Notes under the pieces: generated by a model | What the model was told of the DNA's origin: nothing | The model's database searches: none | What the model saw: the letters and a program-made list of their open reading frames with translations, nothing else | IMG/VR virus record: IMGVR_UViG_3300050019_000089 | Coordinates: 1-64,000 of that record | DNA length: 64,000 nucleotides | Direction: 5' to 3' (one strand) | Origin: a virus | In this document: positions 8,371 to 18,717 of the stretch, piece by piece | How the letters are laid out: each line of letters opens with the position of its first letter | How positions within the stretch are numbered: position 1 is the stretch's first letter | Made by a program: the position numbers and the translations under genes

Positions 8371-10362
8371 ATGTCTAGTTCATTTTCAACTTCTACCCCG
8401 GTTACGTCACCGAACAATCTGGCAACCCAGGACATTTTAAACCAGATTTCTGGTATTGCACAGGCTCTTTCCGGCCAGTTGTTACAGTGGGGCACCAACG
8501 TCTTTGCTGGTGTGAACTCGGTTACCAGCAGCAATATTGCACAGTATCTGTCAAGCGCAGCTACGTCAGGTATCCTGGCCAATGCCAGCGTCAGCGACTA
8601 CTTGTCGAAATATGTCCCTCAGCAAGACCAGCTGATCCAAGACGCCAATAGTTTTAACAGTAAGGAACGCGCCGATAGTGAAGCAGCGACGGCCGGGAGC
8701 GGCACCGCTCAGGCTATGGACCAGGGTCGCTTAGCTGCCGAGAAAAACCTGGAAGGTTATGGTATTGATCCTTCTTCTGGGCGATATGCGGCACTCGAAC
8801 AGGCTCAAGAAGCCGGCAAGGCCGCCGCCGTTGCCGGATCTGAACAACAGTCCAGATTAGCCACCGCAGCCACGGGGCGCCAGTTACGCTCGCAGGCCAT
8901 TGCGGTCGGACAGCAGCTGCCCGGGCAGGCGGTCAACGCCCTGAACTCGGAAGTACAGAGCCTGACAGGTGCTGAGAATTCAGCTCTGGGCGCGGCGAAC
9001 ACTGGCGTCAATCTAACCACTCCGGCTATCGCAGCGCTCAATACAGCCGCTTCTGCTCCGAAATTCACGCCAACTGGTCAGAACACACAATCTTCCACTG
9101 TAGCTGGCGGTGGTGGTGGCGGCAGTAAAGGCGGCGGTAATGACCCATTCGGGAACTTTGGCAAGGGTTCAGCCGACCAAGGCGCTAACAGTCAGGCTTA
9201 TGATCCCGTTGCTCGCCCTGTTCCGGGAGCGCCAATGCTCAATCAGCCTTTCACTGGTAATCCGACTAGCAAACCCGCGGGCCCGGCTGAGGGCACGCAG
9301 CAATATGATGAAAATGGAAATCCAATTGCCCCGGCGATGGGCCCGGTTGATCCCAATTTAATGCAGACCAGCGGCGGCGTAGGTGGTCCTACTGATGTTA
9401 TAAATGGGGGTGTTGACCCAAATCTATTAGGGCCGAGCGCGGACCTAAGCGGTTCCCAAGGCGTTCAGGGTTCTTCGACCAATCCGTTTGCAGGAAGTGA
9501 TCCTAACGCTCCGTCTATGGACCCAGGTATAAACAATACCGGGTTCATTCCTGGTGGGTTTGACCAGCAAAATTCTCCAATACAGGGCATTCCTACTGGC
9601 GGAGACATACCCGGCGCAGCAACGCAAACAGGGTTCACTCCACCGGATGCTTCCAATGGTCCATTACCGGGCGTGCCAGACCAGAGCGGTTTCGGTAATA
9701 ATCAGAATTTTAGCGGGGGATATGGTCCACCGGCAGGAAGTCCAGGAACTGGTGGTTACGGCGCGAGCGGCGGCTATGGCGCCCCGGCTGGTGGTTACGG
9801 CGCGAGCGGCGGCTATGGCGCCCCGGCTGGTGGTTACGGCGCGAGCGGCGGCTATGGTGCCCCGGCGGCTGGTGGCTATAGCCCTGGCGTTAGTGGACAA
9901 TATAGCCCTGGCGCTGGTGGACAAGGAGGCGGCAACTCCGGCGGCGCTTATGGCAGCGGCTACACGCCCGGTTATTCGCCCGGTTCACAAACTAGCAGTG
10001 GTTATGGCGGTGGCGGATATGGTGGTGGCGGATATGCCCGCGGTGGAGCAATTCCCGATCCGTCGCAACGCCAGCAAATGCAGCGGCCAATGGGGCGCGG
10101 CGGTTTCCAAATGGCTGGTGGTGGCAGGGTGCCAGCAAGTGCGAGCCCGAGCGGCGGCGCCCGCACCGATGACGTACAAGCCAGCTTGAACGGGCGGCGC
10201 CCTGGCGTCAACGTGAATGTCGGTGAGTTCGTGATCCCGAAAGACGTTGCTGCGTGGAAGGGTCAAGAGTTCTTCCAGAAGCTAATCGCACAGTCTCGCA
10301 AGATGCGAGTGACTGCACCGGCTCAAGGCGGGCAACAGCCACAGCCGCAGGCTATGGGGTAA
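8371..10362 (+). CDS. Internal virion/tail protein with Gly-rich repeats
   Basis: 663 aa from the ATG at 8371 (gggg 8 nt upstream; a TTG at 8353 is a weaker alternative). Residues 1-240 are Ala/Gln/Ser-rich and helical. The middle is a long Gly/Pro/Asn-rich disordered region with silk-like GGYGASGGYGAPA repeats. The C-terminus holds YARGGAIPDP and a compact motif NVNVGEFVIPKDVAAWKGQE, a C-terminal element often seen in ejection-type phage proteins. Together with the two following genes it forms a trio of large late proteins, probably core/ejection proteins. Exact role unknown. Confidence 0.65.
   Translation: MSSSFSTSTPVTSPNNLATQDILNQISGIAQALSGQLLQWGTNVFAGVNSVTSSNIAQYLSSAATSGILANASVSDYLSKYVPQQDQLIQDANSFNSKERADSEAATAGSGTAQAMDQGRLAAEKNLEGYGIDPSSGRYAALEQAQEAGKAAAVAGSEQQSRLATAATGRQLRSQAIAVGQQLPGQAVNALNSEVQSLTGAENSALGAANTGVNLTTPAIAALNTAASAPKFTPTGQNTQSSTVAGGGGGGSKGGGNDPFGNFGKGSADQGANSQAYDPVARPVPGAPMLNQPFTGNPTSKPAGPAEGTQQYDENGNPIAPAMGPVDPNLMQTSGGVGGPTDVINGGVDPNLLGPSADLSGSQGVQGSSTNPFAGSDPNAPSMDPGINNTGFIPGGFDQQNSPIQGIPTGGDIPGAATQTGFTPPDASNGPLPGVPDQSGFGNNQNFSGGYGPPAGSPGTGGYGASGGYGAPAGGYGASGGYGAPAGGYGASGGYGAPAAGGYSPGVSGQYSPGAGGQGGGNSGGAYGSGYTPGYSPGSQTSSGYGGGGYGGGGYARGGAIPDPSQRQQMQRPMGRGGFQMAGGGRVPASASPSGGARTDDVQASLNGRRPGVNVNVGEFVIPKDVAAWKGQEFFQKLIAQSRKMRVTAPAQGGQQPQPQAMG
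9751..9867 (+). repeat. Three 39-bp tandem repeats
   Basis: Three consecutive 39-nt units starting ggtggttacggcgcgagcgg at 9751, 9790 and 9829. The first two are identical and the third differs near its end. They encode the GGYGASGGYGAPA unit of the internal virion protein. Confidence 0.9.
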
Positions 10363-10365
10363 AAA

Positions 10366-12945
10366 ATGGCATTCAATAATTTAGCAACCACAATGAAAGC
10401 TGCCCCTACTTTTGCGCAGCAACATTCGGCGTTTGCGAACCAAGTTTCAGCTTTTAACACCCCGCGACCTGCTGCACGGGCAGCCGCGCCTTTGCAATCT
10501 CATAGTGCAGCGTATCACGCCATAAGCCCTACTGGTATCGGTGCTGGGTTTCGCGGCGGTGTTTCAACTTATCAGGCCCCGGGTACAGCTAATTTTCATC
10601 CCGCAGCCACACCAGCGGCGCCGGCACGCGCCTTTGGCCAGCCGTTTGCGTCGCAAGCCGTTGGGGCCGGGGCGCGCCCTTCCCCGGGCGGGAATAATTA
10701 CGGCGGGATAGGAGCTATCACTGGCGGGCTAGGAACTAGCACGGGTGCTCCTGGAATGCATTTTGCCAGAGGCGGCGCTATTCCTGACCCCAACGATGAC
10801 GATACCCAATCTGGAGATCAGCAAGCAGATAACAGTAGCGCCCCCCGACCAATAGGCCCGAAGCCATCACGGCAAGGGGATCAACCAGTAAAGCCATTTG
10901 ATCCACGCGATTATCTGCCTGGTAAGCAGGCGAGTAGCGGGGCCATTCCCGAGAATGGCAGCGGACAGGGTACTGATATTAATGAAGCCATGGCTACCGT
11001 TGACCATGTACTACAGTTTGGACGTAGTCAAAGCGGACTAGGCGCACCTCCGTCTGCGATCCCCCAACCTAGTAATGATACACAGGGGTACGCGGCGGGC
11101 GGACCTGTACATAAGGGTGGACCTGGACGTAAAGGTAACAAGTTCAAAGGCTCGGAAGATGGTAGCGCTGGCGAAGGTGGACCGGATTTAAATTCCGATT
11201 TTCACTTTGGCGAGCAGGGTGCTGATGCAGAAGATGTACCACAGCCAGGTGCCGCTCCTGGTTCGCCGCAAACGTCTCCCCAGTATTCGCCTATGGGACT
11301 ACAGACACAGCCTAGCTATGCCGATGGTGGCGACATAGAAGACCCGGCCGATAGCAGCTTGGCGCCCCAGCAGGAAGCAATCCCGACAGGGGATACTCTT
11401 GAGCCGCCGCCCGATAGCGGTACTATGGGAAGCGCACAGGGTGCAACGGGCGAGGCCACTATGGCCGGCGGCGCGCAAGGCGCACAAGGTGTGGCTCAAA
11501 GTGATCCAAAGAAGATTGTCGGCTATCTGCAAGGCGCCGGGGCAGCTTCTGCCAAGGCAGTGCAAGCGGCGGAAGACGCCACGGGCGAAGATCAACCCGC
11601 TATGAAAGCGTTGGCCGTTATCAACGATGCATACAAGCACGGTGGCCCCGAAGCCGCGTGGCCGATCATGCAGTCTTATCGCCAGCAGCACGAGCTACAG
11701 ACCACACTGGCCAAGGTGAAACTCCAGGAAGGTAACGTGGCCGCCGCGGCGCAGGCCGCGACGGAAGCCGATGCTAATGTGCTCGATGGAACGCAGACCC
11801 ACTTTTCCCCGACTGTCGGGGGCCAGGGTGTCACCGCTACCACCGCGAAACTCGGCAACGATCAACCGTTCCAGCATATTAAACTGGGCCTCCAGCAATT
11901 TGGGCAATTCTTGGGTACCTTATATGACCAGAAAATGGACGAAAGCACGGCGGTCGCGCTCCAGAAAGCTAATAAGTCCGCAGGCGCTGCGGCTATGGGA
12001 AATATTGGTCCCACCGATGGTCCGAGTGACATAGGCAAGCAACTAGGTACCGCTGGCGCGGTAATCAGTAAAGGCGCGCAGGCTCTAGCGGAGCCTGTCC
12101 CAGACGCCCCTGCCGCTGGTGGTGAAGATGCTACGCCGGGTTCGCAAGCCGCTGGGCCGGGTCCTGATGCCGGTACTGAAACCAGTACTCCAACGGCGAA
12201 CCAGCCGATGATGATGCCGCCGCGTGGTGCTAGCCCGGTGGCTGCACCGCAGCCTGGTCAAGCGCAGCCGGCTCAACAGCAGCGCCCGCGAGTTGCGACT
12301 ACAATGGAGCAGGATCGCCGGGCAGCCGCCGAAGCTAGCTTCGGTAAGGAAAACGTTGACGCCGCATACCAGCAGTTCCCGGGCATTAATGAAAACCGAG
12401 CCCGCGCTAAATTCTTGAACGAAGGTCGCGCGACTGGTATTGAACAGACCAGCAGGGAAAAACAGGCCACAGCCAAACAAGAAGGGGAAACTGAACGCGC
12501 CAAAATGCATTATGGTCCTCAGGGGTCTGTTGATCGTACCAATGATGCAAGAGGACAGCAAAATCAAGCCCGTATTGATGGCCGAGCAGCCGAAACCAAT
12601 GCAAAACTTGTAGCCGCTGGCGGCCGAGAGCTAACCAAGGAACAGAACGATGTTCTGAAAAGCGCGATAGCTCAGAACCCGCGCTTGTCGCAGGACCCGA
12701 TGGCTGCGATAGCCTTCGCTAAACGGTTACAAGAGAATTGGGCGGCGCCTGCAAACACGTCAGTAGGAACCTCGGGAGTGAATAGCGGCGTACGAACACC
12801 CGGGTCCCAGGTGGCCGCACCTACTTATCCTACACCAACGGCGGACCATATACGGGGTCTACAACAGAACCCAAAAATGGCGGCCGCATATGACGCGAAA
12901 TTTGGTCCAGGGGCATCGGCTAAAGTTCTACGCGGCGGGCAGTAA
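10366..12945 (+). CDS. Large internal virion protein (859 aa)
   Basis: Starts 3 nt after the preceding gene. It is Ala/Gln/Gly/Pro-rich throughout, with long helical Ala-Gln tracts (LQEGNVAAAAQAATEADANV) and little sequence complexity. The short motif aromatic-Ala-x-Gly-Gly appears three times (FARGGAIPDP, YAAGGPVHKG, YADGGDIEDP), linking it to its neighbours. The stop overlaps the next start (TAATG). Size, composition and position suggest an ejection/core protein; no catalytic motif is visible. Confidence 0.65.
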   Translation: MAFNNLATTMKAAPTFAQQHSAFANQVSAFNTPRPAARAAAPLQSHSAAYHAISPTGIGAGFRGGVSTYQAPGTANFHPAATPAAPARAFGQPFASQAVGAGARPSPGGNNYGGIGAITGGLGTSTGAPGMHFARGGAIPDPNDDDTQSGDQQADNSSAPRPIGPKPSRQGDQPVKPFDPRDYLPGKQASSGAIPENGSGQGTDINEAMATVDHVLQFGRSQSGLGAPPSAIPQPSNDTQGYAAGGPVHKGGPGRKGNKFKGSEDGSAGEGGPDLNSDFHFGEQGADAEDVPQPGAAPGSPQTSPQYSPMGLQTQPSYADGGDIEDPADSSLAPQQEAIPTGDTLEPPPDSGTMGSAQGATGEATMAGGAQGAQGVAQSDPKKIVGYLQGAGAASAKAVQAAEDATGEDQPAMKALAVINDAYKHGGPEAAWPIMQSYRQQHELQTTLAKVKLQEGNVAAAAQAATEADANVLDGTQTHFSPTVGGQGVTATTAKLGNDQPFQHIKLGLQQFGQFLGTLYDQKMDESTAVALQKANKSAGAAAMGNIGPTDGPSDIGKQLGTAGAVISKGAQALAEPVPDAPAAGGEDATPGSQAAGPGPDAGTETSTPTANQPMMMPPRGASPVAAPQPGQAQPAQQQRPRVATTMEQDRRAAAEASFGKENVDAAYQQFPGINENRARAKFLNEGRATGIEQTSREKQATAKQEGETERAKMHYGPQGSVDRTNDARGQQNQARIDGRAAETNAKLVAAGGRELTKEQNDVLKSAIAQNPRLSQDPMAAIAFAKRLQENWAAPANTSVGTSGVNSGVRTPGSQVAAPTYPTPTADHIRGLQQNPKMAAAYDAKFGPGASAKVLRGGQ

Positions 12946-15900
12946 TGTCTAACTATTTCGACCAGTTTGATGCTGCTCCAGAGCAGCCTCCTGAGCCCGC
13001 ACCTGCGGATAGCCAACCCGCGCCGGAACCCCAAAATTTCTTTGACCGGTTTGATGACGCGCCGCCAGCAGTAGTACCGCCAGCAGCTGCACAGCAGCAG
13101 CCCGCTCCCACTCAACCTGCAACAGAGCCACAAAACTACTTTGACCAGTTTGACAAAGAACAGGAAACCCAAGGCCCAGAAGCCGAAGGCCTCGCTGCTA
13201 CCGTTGCACGTAGAGCCGCTCATAGCGCTGTACCAACAATTGGCAGCGTGCTAACCGCCGGCGCAGTAGGGGCGACCATAGGTGGTCCAATTGGCTTTGC
13301 AGCTGGTATTGGCACAGCTATGGCTTCCGGGTATGTTTTGGACAGCTTCCAAGAGCGTGCATTGAAAGCCTTGGGTGTAGACGACAGTGCCCAGTTGCGA
13401 GCCAATGCTGAGGAAAATCCGAAATCAGACGTTGTCGGTGGACTGGTCCCGTTGGTGGTTTCTTTTGGCGCCAGCTTAACCGAGAAATTGGCCTCGTACC
13501 TGTTACGTGGCGGCATAATGGGCGGGATAAACATAGGGCAGCAGCTAGCCGAGAAGGGTGAAGTAGACCCATTCGAAGCAGGTATGAACACCGCCGCGGG
13601 CGCATTGCTAGCCAAGCCACGAGGGTTTTTTCAACCATATAAGGCCGGCGCTGAAAAGGCCGGCGCTGCTGTAGGTACAGCTGTAGGCAAAGCATTCCGC
13701 CCTGGGCACCCTGGCGATGCTGCGCCTGGCGCTGTCGATGATAGAGCCGCGGCAGACGCCAATGATGTTACAACTAACGCAGCTGGCATTGCCGCAGAGA
13801 ACGGCCCCGTAGTCACACCTAAGCCCGGTACTGTCGGGCAGCCGGTCAACCAGTGGGATTATGACCAGATACTGGCTGGCTCGCGGCGGGAATTCCATAA
13901 AGATGAAAACGTAATTAGCTCAACAGATATTGAAAAACCCGGGCCACCTAAGTCGGGTAAAACTGGTTTCACCACGGGAGATATTGATCCGGCCACCGCT
14001 TCGGTGCTCAACCCTGACTACGTTGCACCGTCTGACCAGCCTAACGTGGACCAGCCACGGCAGCCACCAATTTCTGACACGCTGCCTGACCTCCAGGGTG
14101 AACACGCTAAAGCCGTTCTGGACGCTACCCACGAAGGTATGCAGAACGTTGGGCAAGGAAGCCGCGGCGAACTGCCAGCAGATGCATTTGACCCGCCGGC
14201 CAACAAGACGTTGCCTAAGCAACCATATCCCGGGGCAGAAGAAGCCAGTATTCCGCCTAACGCCAAGCCTACTATGCAGGAAGGTCCCGCTCAATCGAAT
14301 TTTGATGCACAGTTGAAGGCGGCGCAATCGCTCTCCGAGGCTCGCCCGCAGGCGCAAGCTGCTCCCGTTCAGGAGCAATCTGCTGCACAGCAGCCCCCTG
14401 TAGCACGGCCCCGAGCACGCCCGACGACTGACCAGGCCATAAGCGCGTTGCCCAAGCTCGATATGAAGGGCGGTACTCCGCTGCCGGACAACAGCCCGTT
14501 CAAGGAAGCTTTGGGTACGATAGAGAACCTGAAAGCCGGCATTGACAAAGCCCGCGAGAACCCCGGCGACCAGACCATGCGTGAGGCCGCAGATCATGCC
14601 CAGAAACACTATGACAATATAACTAAGGCTAATTTAGTAGCTGAAACGGTGGCACGGTTGCGCGCGGCTGGGGGTAAATATACCAAGGTGGCAGACGACA
14701 TAGCAGCTATGGCGCCGGGCCCAAAACAAATACAAGCCGCGGCTAAAATGAACGCAGGGATGCACAACCAGAGTGGTGGTGTAAAGAACCCGACCGCGGA
14801 AATTAAGAACCCGCGCATACGTAACGACCAGCCTAGGCTGAATATTGCTGACCTAAAAAACGCTGCCGGCAAGCCTATCAAGGGGAATGATCTAGAGGAC
14901 GCCAGAATAAAGACCCAAGCAATCAGAGCTACGGAGGCCGTGGTTAATGCGCCGCCCGAGCATTGGTTTCCAAAGTTCGAGCCCCGGGCAGGGGAAAGCC
15001 GCACGGATGCCTGGACGAGAGCTACTGCCGGTGAAACCGATGCAGAGTTGCGGACACGCGCCAAGAATATGCTGGTAGAAGCCGCTAATCATAACGGGGG
15101 TGAAAACCCGCTCAAGACATATACCTTGAACGGCGTAGACAAACCTAGAGAATGGTCGTTGCTGCGGGAAGCTCAAAAGCTGATACGCGGAAAAGGGCAT
15201 ACGACACCGGAGAAGTTTCGTACCAATGAGCTGCTCCATCGGGGCACCGATGAGCAATATGAAAGCTTCAAAGCCAGCAACAAGGCAGAGGCCGACCGCG
15301 CACTGAACCCGCGCAAGGGCGACGAAGCTGTTGCTGGAGCTGAGGCCCAGCAGGCCAAGATTAAGGCGAGCGCACCAGAGGAAGAACAGGAAAGCCTCCG
15401 CGACCGACGCTTACGGGAGGAAAAGGAAGACCGTGAAAGCGATGTAAACAACGCATTTAAGGGTGATCTTTCTGGAAGCGCACCAGATAAAACCACCGAA
15501 AAATACCTCGCCGCAGCTGAGGAGAAGCCGGCTATCGAGAAATCGGCCAAGCAGATAACTGACGAGGCTACAGCGGCTACACGCGCAAAAATGGCTGCCT
15601 TGAAAGCCAAGCGCCTGGCAAAAGCTAATTGGGACGCAATGAGCGAGGCTGAGAAAATTGCGGCGCCGCAGAAGAACCCAGAAACGATGACCCGCGACCA
15701 GATGCCGAAGACGGATTTGGAAACCGCGACCGAAAAATTAAAAGCCGGGATCGACAAGCAGATTAAAGATAATCCCGCGGGAAGCGCCGCACCTGGTGAG
15801 CGCCAAACCTTGGCCATGAGGCGGCCAAAAAAGAACTTAGGGGACACTCTAAAAGACCAGCAGGCAGAACGGGCGGCCAAGGCTAACGAGGCCGTGCAGG

Positions 15901-18131
15901 AACGGTTAAAGGGTGGCGTCGGCGCGCCGGCGGAAGTGCCCGCGGCTGTAAACAAGAGCCTGGAACCAAAGGGTGGTCTATTCAAGAAAATATTTGCCCC
16001 GGAAACAGTATCAAAAGACGCCGAAGGCGCCGCGGGCTTGATCCGCAGTAAGGGCGGCGTACGGGCCCGAGACCTGGCTATCGCTTCTAATCGCATTGAG
16101 CCCTTCCGTAAGCAGATCAACCAGGCTCCGGAAGCGGATAAAGTAGAGTTCATGAAGGCAATGGACACCGGCAAGGACGCGGGTAGGTTCCAGCCGCTGG
16201 CCAAGGTTCTGAACGATGCCTTCGGGAATGTTAAATCAAAACTAGAAGCGCTGCCTTCTATGGCCAAGCAGGAATTTGTTACAAATTACTTCCCGCATAT
16301 GTTTGAAAATGCCAAAGCGGCCAAGGAATTTGTCAATAGCTACTATGACAAGCAGGGCTCAGCCGCCAGCCTCCATGAACGTACGATGCCAACGATCCAA
16401 GACGGTTTGAACGCTGGATTAAAGCTGGCTACCACGGACCCCCTGGAAGTGTCGTCACGCTACCTGGCCAGTATGCACAGTTTTATCGAGGCCACCGATA
16501 TTCTGGACACCGCCAAAGACGCCGGCATCGTAAAGTTTTTTGACAACAAGACAGTGGGTGCCTCCGGGTCTGGTACCAGCCTGATACCAGAAGGCTATGC
16601 GCCCTTGCTCGGGCGCGGCGGTCCTACTAGCGGGCATGGCCAGGGATACGCGCCTGAGGACTGGGCGCGGGTGTACAACAACTACATCAGCCAGGGCTTC
16701 CACGGGAATGCTGAAAGTGGCAAAGTTTTTGACGCCCTCCAGCATACGTCCAATTCGGTTACTGCTCTGGAACTAGGTTTGTCCGGCTACCACGCTTTTA
16801 CGATGGCCAAAGAAGCCATCATCAGTGATTTTGCCAAGGGAATATCTCAAGTTATGAGCGGTGACATAAGCAAAGGGGCAAAATCTATTGCCAAGTCTAT
16901 AGCCGCACCGGTCACGTCATACAAACAGGGCTATCTACCGCAACAACAATATTTGGGGCTGCACGAAGGCACCCCTGAAATGCAAAAAGTGGTGGACCTG
17001 ATGACCCGGTCTGGCGCTCGCATGATCGGGGCTCGACATGACCCGACGTACAAATTCTCTGCCGAGGGATCGTTCTTTACCGCATGGAAGCGCGGCGCCC
17101 TGAAACTGCAACTGGACGAAGCCATCAACCGAGTGAAAGACGCGGGTGAAGGAGATGCAGTTACCGTGCAAGGGGTTGCCAATCAAGGAATACAAGCCGG
17201 TAAAGAGCTATTCCGTGTTGTTGGCCGCACGCTGGAGACAGTTGCCCAGCCTCTGTTCCAAAAATATATTCCGCAGCTCAAGAACGGCGCGTTCTATGAC
17301 ACGTTATCTGAATGGGTTAGCGCCAACCCTCATGCTACTGATGAACAGTCCGTGGCTATGGCGCGTAAGATCGGTGACAGCATAGACAACCGCTTCGGTG
17401 AAATGGTCCAAGATAATATTTTCTGGAATAAGGCTATGAAGCAGTCCGCGCAGCTAGCCATGCGGTCGTACTCGTGGAACCTGGGCACCGTGCGCGAGAT
17501 CGGCGGCGGCGCTCTGTCTCTGCTCACCGACCCATCGCGCCTGAAATTGTCACACCCTGACTACGATCCGCGCGCGGCCTATACGGTGGCCATGCCGGTT
17601 GTCATGGCGTTGACCTCTATGGCATATCAATATCTAAAGACCGGAGAAGGCCCGCACGACAGTACCGATTTAATGGCCGGTCGTACCGGGGGCAAGACAA
17701 TACGGGGAAACCCGGAACGCGCCATGCTGCCAGGGTATGAGAAAGACGTATATGGCTGGTTCCATGATCCATCATCAGAGGCCCGTAATAAATTGTCCAC
17801 GGCACCGCGGTTGGTCTGGGAAACGCTGGCCAATAAAGACTATAAGAACGACCCAATCGCTAACGCTAACGATCCCTTTGTTGGACGGATGGGGCAATAT
17901 CTCGGACATGTCATAGACAGTCTGGGTCCGATTTCCTACAAGCAAATAACTAAGGGCGAAAAATTCGGTTCTAATATAACGCTGCCAGAACGGGCCACAG
18001 CCATTCGGCCAGCGCCAACGTGGATGACAGACCCGGATACCGTGAATAACTCCATTAGAAAATCCAACAGTAGGCAGTGGAAACTCAAGGAATATCACGA
18101 TAAACGCGAAAATGCTGCCTACGGACAGTAA
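12945..18131 (+). CDS. Giant internal virion/ejection protein (1728 aa)
   Basis: The N-terminus has three copies of an N-[YF]-F-D-[QR]-F-D motif (residues 3-9, 31-37, 64-70) separated by Pro/Ala/Gln linkers, which look like docking peptides. A Gly/Ala-rich hydrophobic region follows (about 95-135, AVGATIGGPIGFAAGIGTAM), possibly membrane-interacting. A very long charged helical region runs to about 1000. The C-terminal 600 residues form a better structured domain (KQEFVTNYFPHMFENA; YHAFTMAKEAIISDF) reminiscent of large polyvalent phage proteins. No lytic transglycosylase motif is seen. By analogy with T7 gp16 or P22 ejection proteins it may enter the host with the DNA (inference). Confidence 0.7.
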   Translation: MSNYFDQFDAAPEQPPEPAPADSQPAPEPQNFFDRFDDAPPAVVPPAAAQQQPAPTQPATEPQNYFDQFDKEQETQGPEAEGLAATVARRAAHSAVPTIGSVLTAGAVGATIGGPIGFAAGIGTAMASGYVLDSFQERALKALGVDDSAQLRANAEENPKSDVVGGLVPLVVSFGASLTEKLASYLLRGGIMGGINIGQQLAEKGEVDPFEAGMNTAAGALLAKPRGFFQPYKAGAEKAGAAVGTAVGKAFRPGHPGDAAPGAVDDRAAADANDVTTNAAGIAAENGPVVTPKPGTVGQPVNQWDYDQILAGSRREFHKDENVISSTDIEKPGPPKSGKTGFTTGDIDPATASVLNPDYVAPSDQPNVDQPRQPPISDTLPDLQGEHAKAVLDATHEGMQNVGQGSRGELPADAFDPPANKTLPKQPYPGAEEASIPPNAKPTMQEGPAQSNFDAQLKAAQSLSEARPQAQAAPVQEQSAAQQPPVARPRARPTTDQAISALPKLDMKGGTPLPDNSPFKEALGTIENLKAGIDKARENPGDQTMREAADHAQKHYDNITKANLVAETVARLRAAGGKYTKVADDIAAMAPGPKQIQAAAKMNAGMHNQSGGVKNPTAEIKNPRIRNDQPRLNIADLKNAAGKPIKGNDLEDARIKTQAIRATEAVVNAPPEHWFPKFEPRAGESRTDAWTRATAGETDAELRTRAKNMLVEAANHNGGENPLKTYTLNGVDKPREWSLLREAQKLIRGKGHTTPEKFRTNELLHRGTDEQYESFKASNKAEADRALNPRKGDEAVAGAEAQQAKIKASAPEEEQESLRDRRLREEKEDRESDVNNAFKGDLSGSAPDKTTEKYLAAAEEKPAIEKSAKQITDEATAATRAKMAALKAKRLAKANWDAMSEAEKIAAPQKNPETMTRDQMPKTDLETATEKLKAGIDKQIKDNPAGSAAPGERQTLAMRRPKKNLGDTLKDQQAERAAKANEAVQERLKGGVGAPAEVPAAVNKSLEPKGGLFKKIFAPETVSKDAEGAAGLIRSKGGVRARDLAIASNRIEPFRKQINQAPEADKVEFMKAMDTGKDAGRFQPLAKVLNDAFGNVKSKLEALPSMAKQEFVTNYFPHMFENAKAAKEFVNSYYDKQGSAASLHERTMPTIQDGLNAGLKLATTDPLEVSSRYLASMHSFIEATDILDTAKDAGIVKFFDNKTVGASGSGTSLIPEGYAPLLGRGGPTSGHGQGYAPEDWARVYNNYISQGFHGNAESGKVFDALQHTSNSVTALELGLSGYHAFTMAKEAIISDFAKGISQVMSGDISKGAKSIAKSIAAPVTSYKQGYLPQQQYLGLHEGTPEMQKVVDLMTRSGARMIGARHDPTYKFSAEGSFFTAWKRGALKLQLDEAINRVKDAGEGDAVTVQGVANQGIQAGKELFRVVGRTLETVAQPLFQKYIPQLKNGAFYDTLSEWVSANPHATDEQSVAMARKIGDSIDNRFGEMVQDNIFWNKAMKQSAQLAMRSYSWNLGTVREIGGGALSLLTDPSRLKLSHPDYDPRAAYTVAMPVVMALTSMAYQYLKTGEGPHDSTDLMAGRTGGKTIRGNPERAMLPGYEKDVYGWFHDPSSEARNKLSTAPRLVWETLANKDYKNDPIANANDPFVGRMGQYLGHVIDSLGPISYKQITKGEKFGSNITLPERATAIRPAPTWMTDPDTVNNSIRKSNSRQWKLKEYHDKRENAAYGQ

Positions 18132-18154
18132 CCAAGACTTAAGGGTGGTCTGAT

Positions 18155-18502
18155 ATGCCTAGTACGACACCTAAAGAAGCCCGCCTGATGGCCGCCGTGG
18201 CCCACGGTTGGCATAAACCCGGGGGCGGCGGCCCCTCTGTGAAGGTCGCCAAAGAGTTTAACAAAGCAGATAAAGGCACAACCATGTTGAGCAAAGGGAT
18301 GAAACCTCAAACTGCGTCCTACGCCGCCGGCGGCCCCGTCTTGGGCAAGGAAAGCTCATTTATGAAGGTCAAGGACGAGTTCCGTGACGCCGACGAAGGG
18401 GACGCATCAGCAGACGAAGACCAGAACTATGCCAAGTCCGGCGCCGGTGCTGGCAAGGGCTTCGTGAAGCCGCCTGGGAATACGAAGAAAGTAATCAAGT
18501 AG
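18155..18502 (+). CDS. Small virion-associated protein with AAGG motif
   Basis: 115 aa. Contains YAAGGPVLGK, the same aromatic-Ala-x-Gly-Gly motif found in the large internal proteins upstream. Otherwise charged and probably disordered, ending in basic residues (KPPGNTKKVIK). The N-terminal SVKVAKEFNKADKG is partly echoed by SFMKVKDEFRDADEG, suggesting an internal duplication. Likely a minor virion component. Confidence 0.6.
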   Translation: MPSTTPKEARLMAAVAHGWHKPGGGGPSVKVAKEFNKADKGTTMLSKGMKPQTASYAAGGPVLGKESSFMKVKDEFRDADEGDASADEDQNYAKSGAGAGKGFVKPPGNTKKVIK

Positions 18503-18508
18503 CGTAAA

Positions 18509-18700
18509 ATGCGTGACTATCCTAAATCAGGTAGGCGGTACGAAGACGGCGGGGACATTGTACCCTCTAATCAACCGTATGATAATCCTTTCACGATTGA
18601 GGGCCAAAACACGCTGCCTTCTGATAAGGAAATGGGCGCCGCAAAGCGTGATCTAACAACGCTGTTAAAAGCGCGAGCAAAATCTCAGTCAAATAAGTAA
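18509..18700 (+). CDS. Small virion-associated protein with EDGG motif
   Basis: 63 aa beginning 6 nt after the previous gene. Carries RRYEDGGDIVPSNQP near its N-terminus, close to YADGGDIEDP in the 859 aa protein, and a helical basic C-terminus. Probably a further minor member of the same internal-protein set. Confidence 0.55.
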   Translation: MRDYPKSGRRYEDGGDIVPSNQPYDNPFTIEGQNTLPSDKEMGAAKRDLTTLLKARAKSQSNK

Positions 18701-18717
18701 GATATCGGAGCATCCCC

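Noticed and set aside
9554-10189. 211-codon alternative plus-strand frame in the Gly-rich repeat region
   Set aside because: Low-complexity out-of-frame reading of the silk-like repeats; overlaps entirely with the better supported gene.
15173-16267. 364-codon open frame on the minus strand inside the 1728 aa gene
   Set aside because: Mirror-frame shadow of a long Ala/Lys-rich gene; composition (Ser/Ala/Arg) and lack of a ribosome site or neighbours on that strand argue against it.
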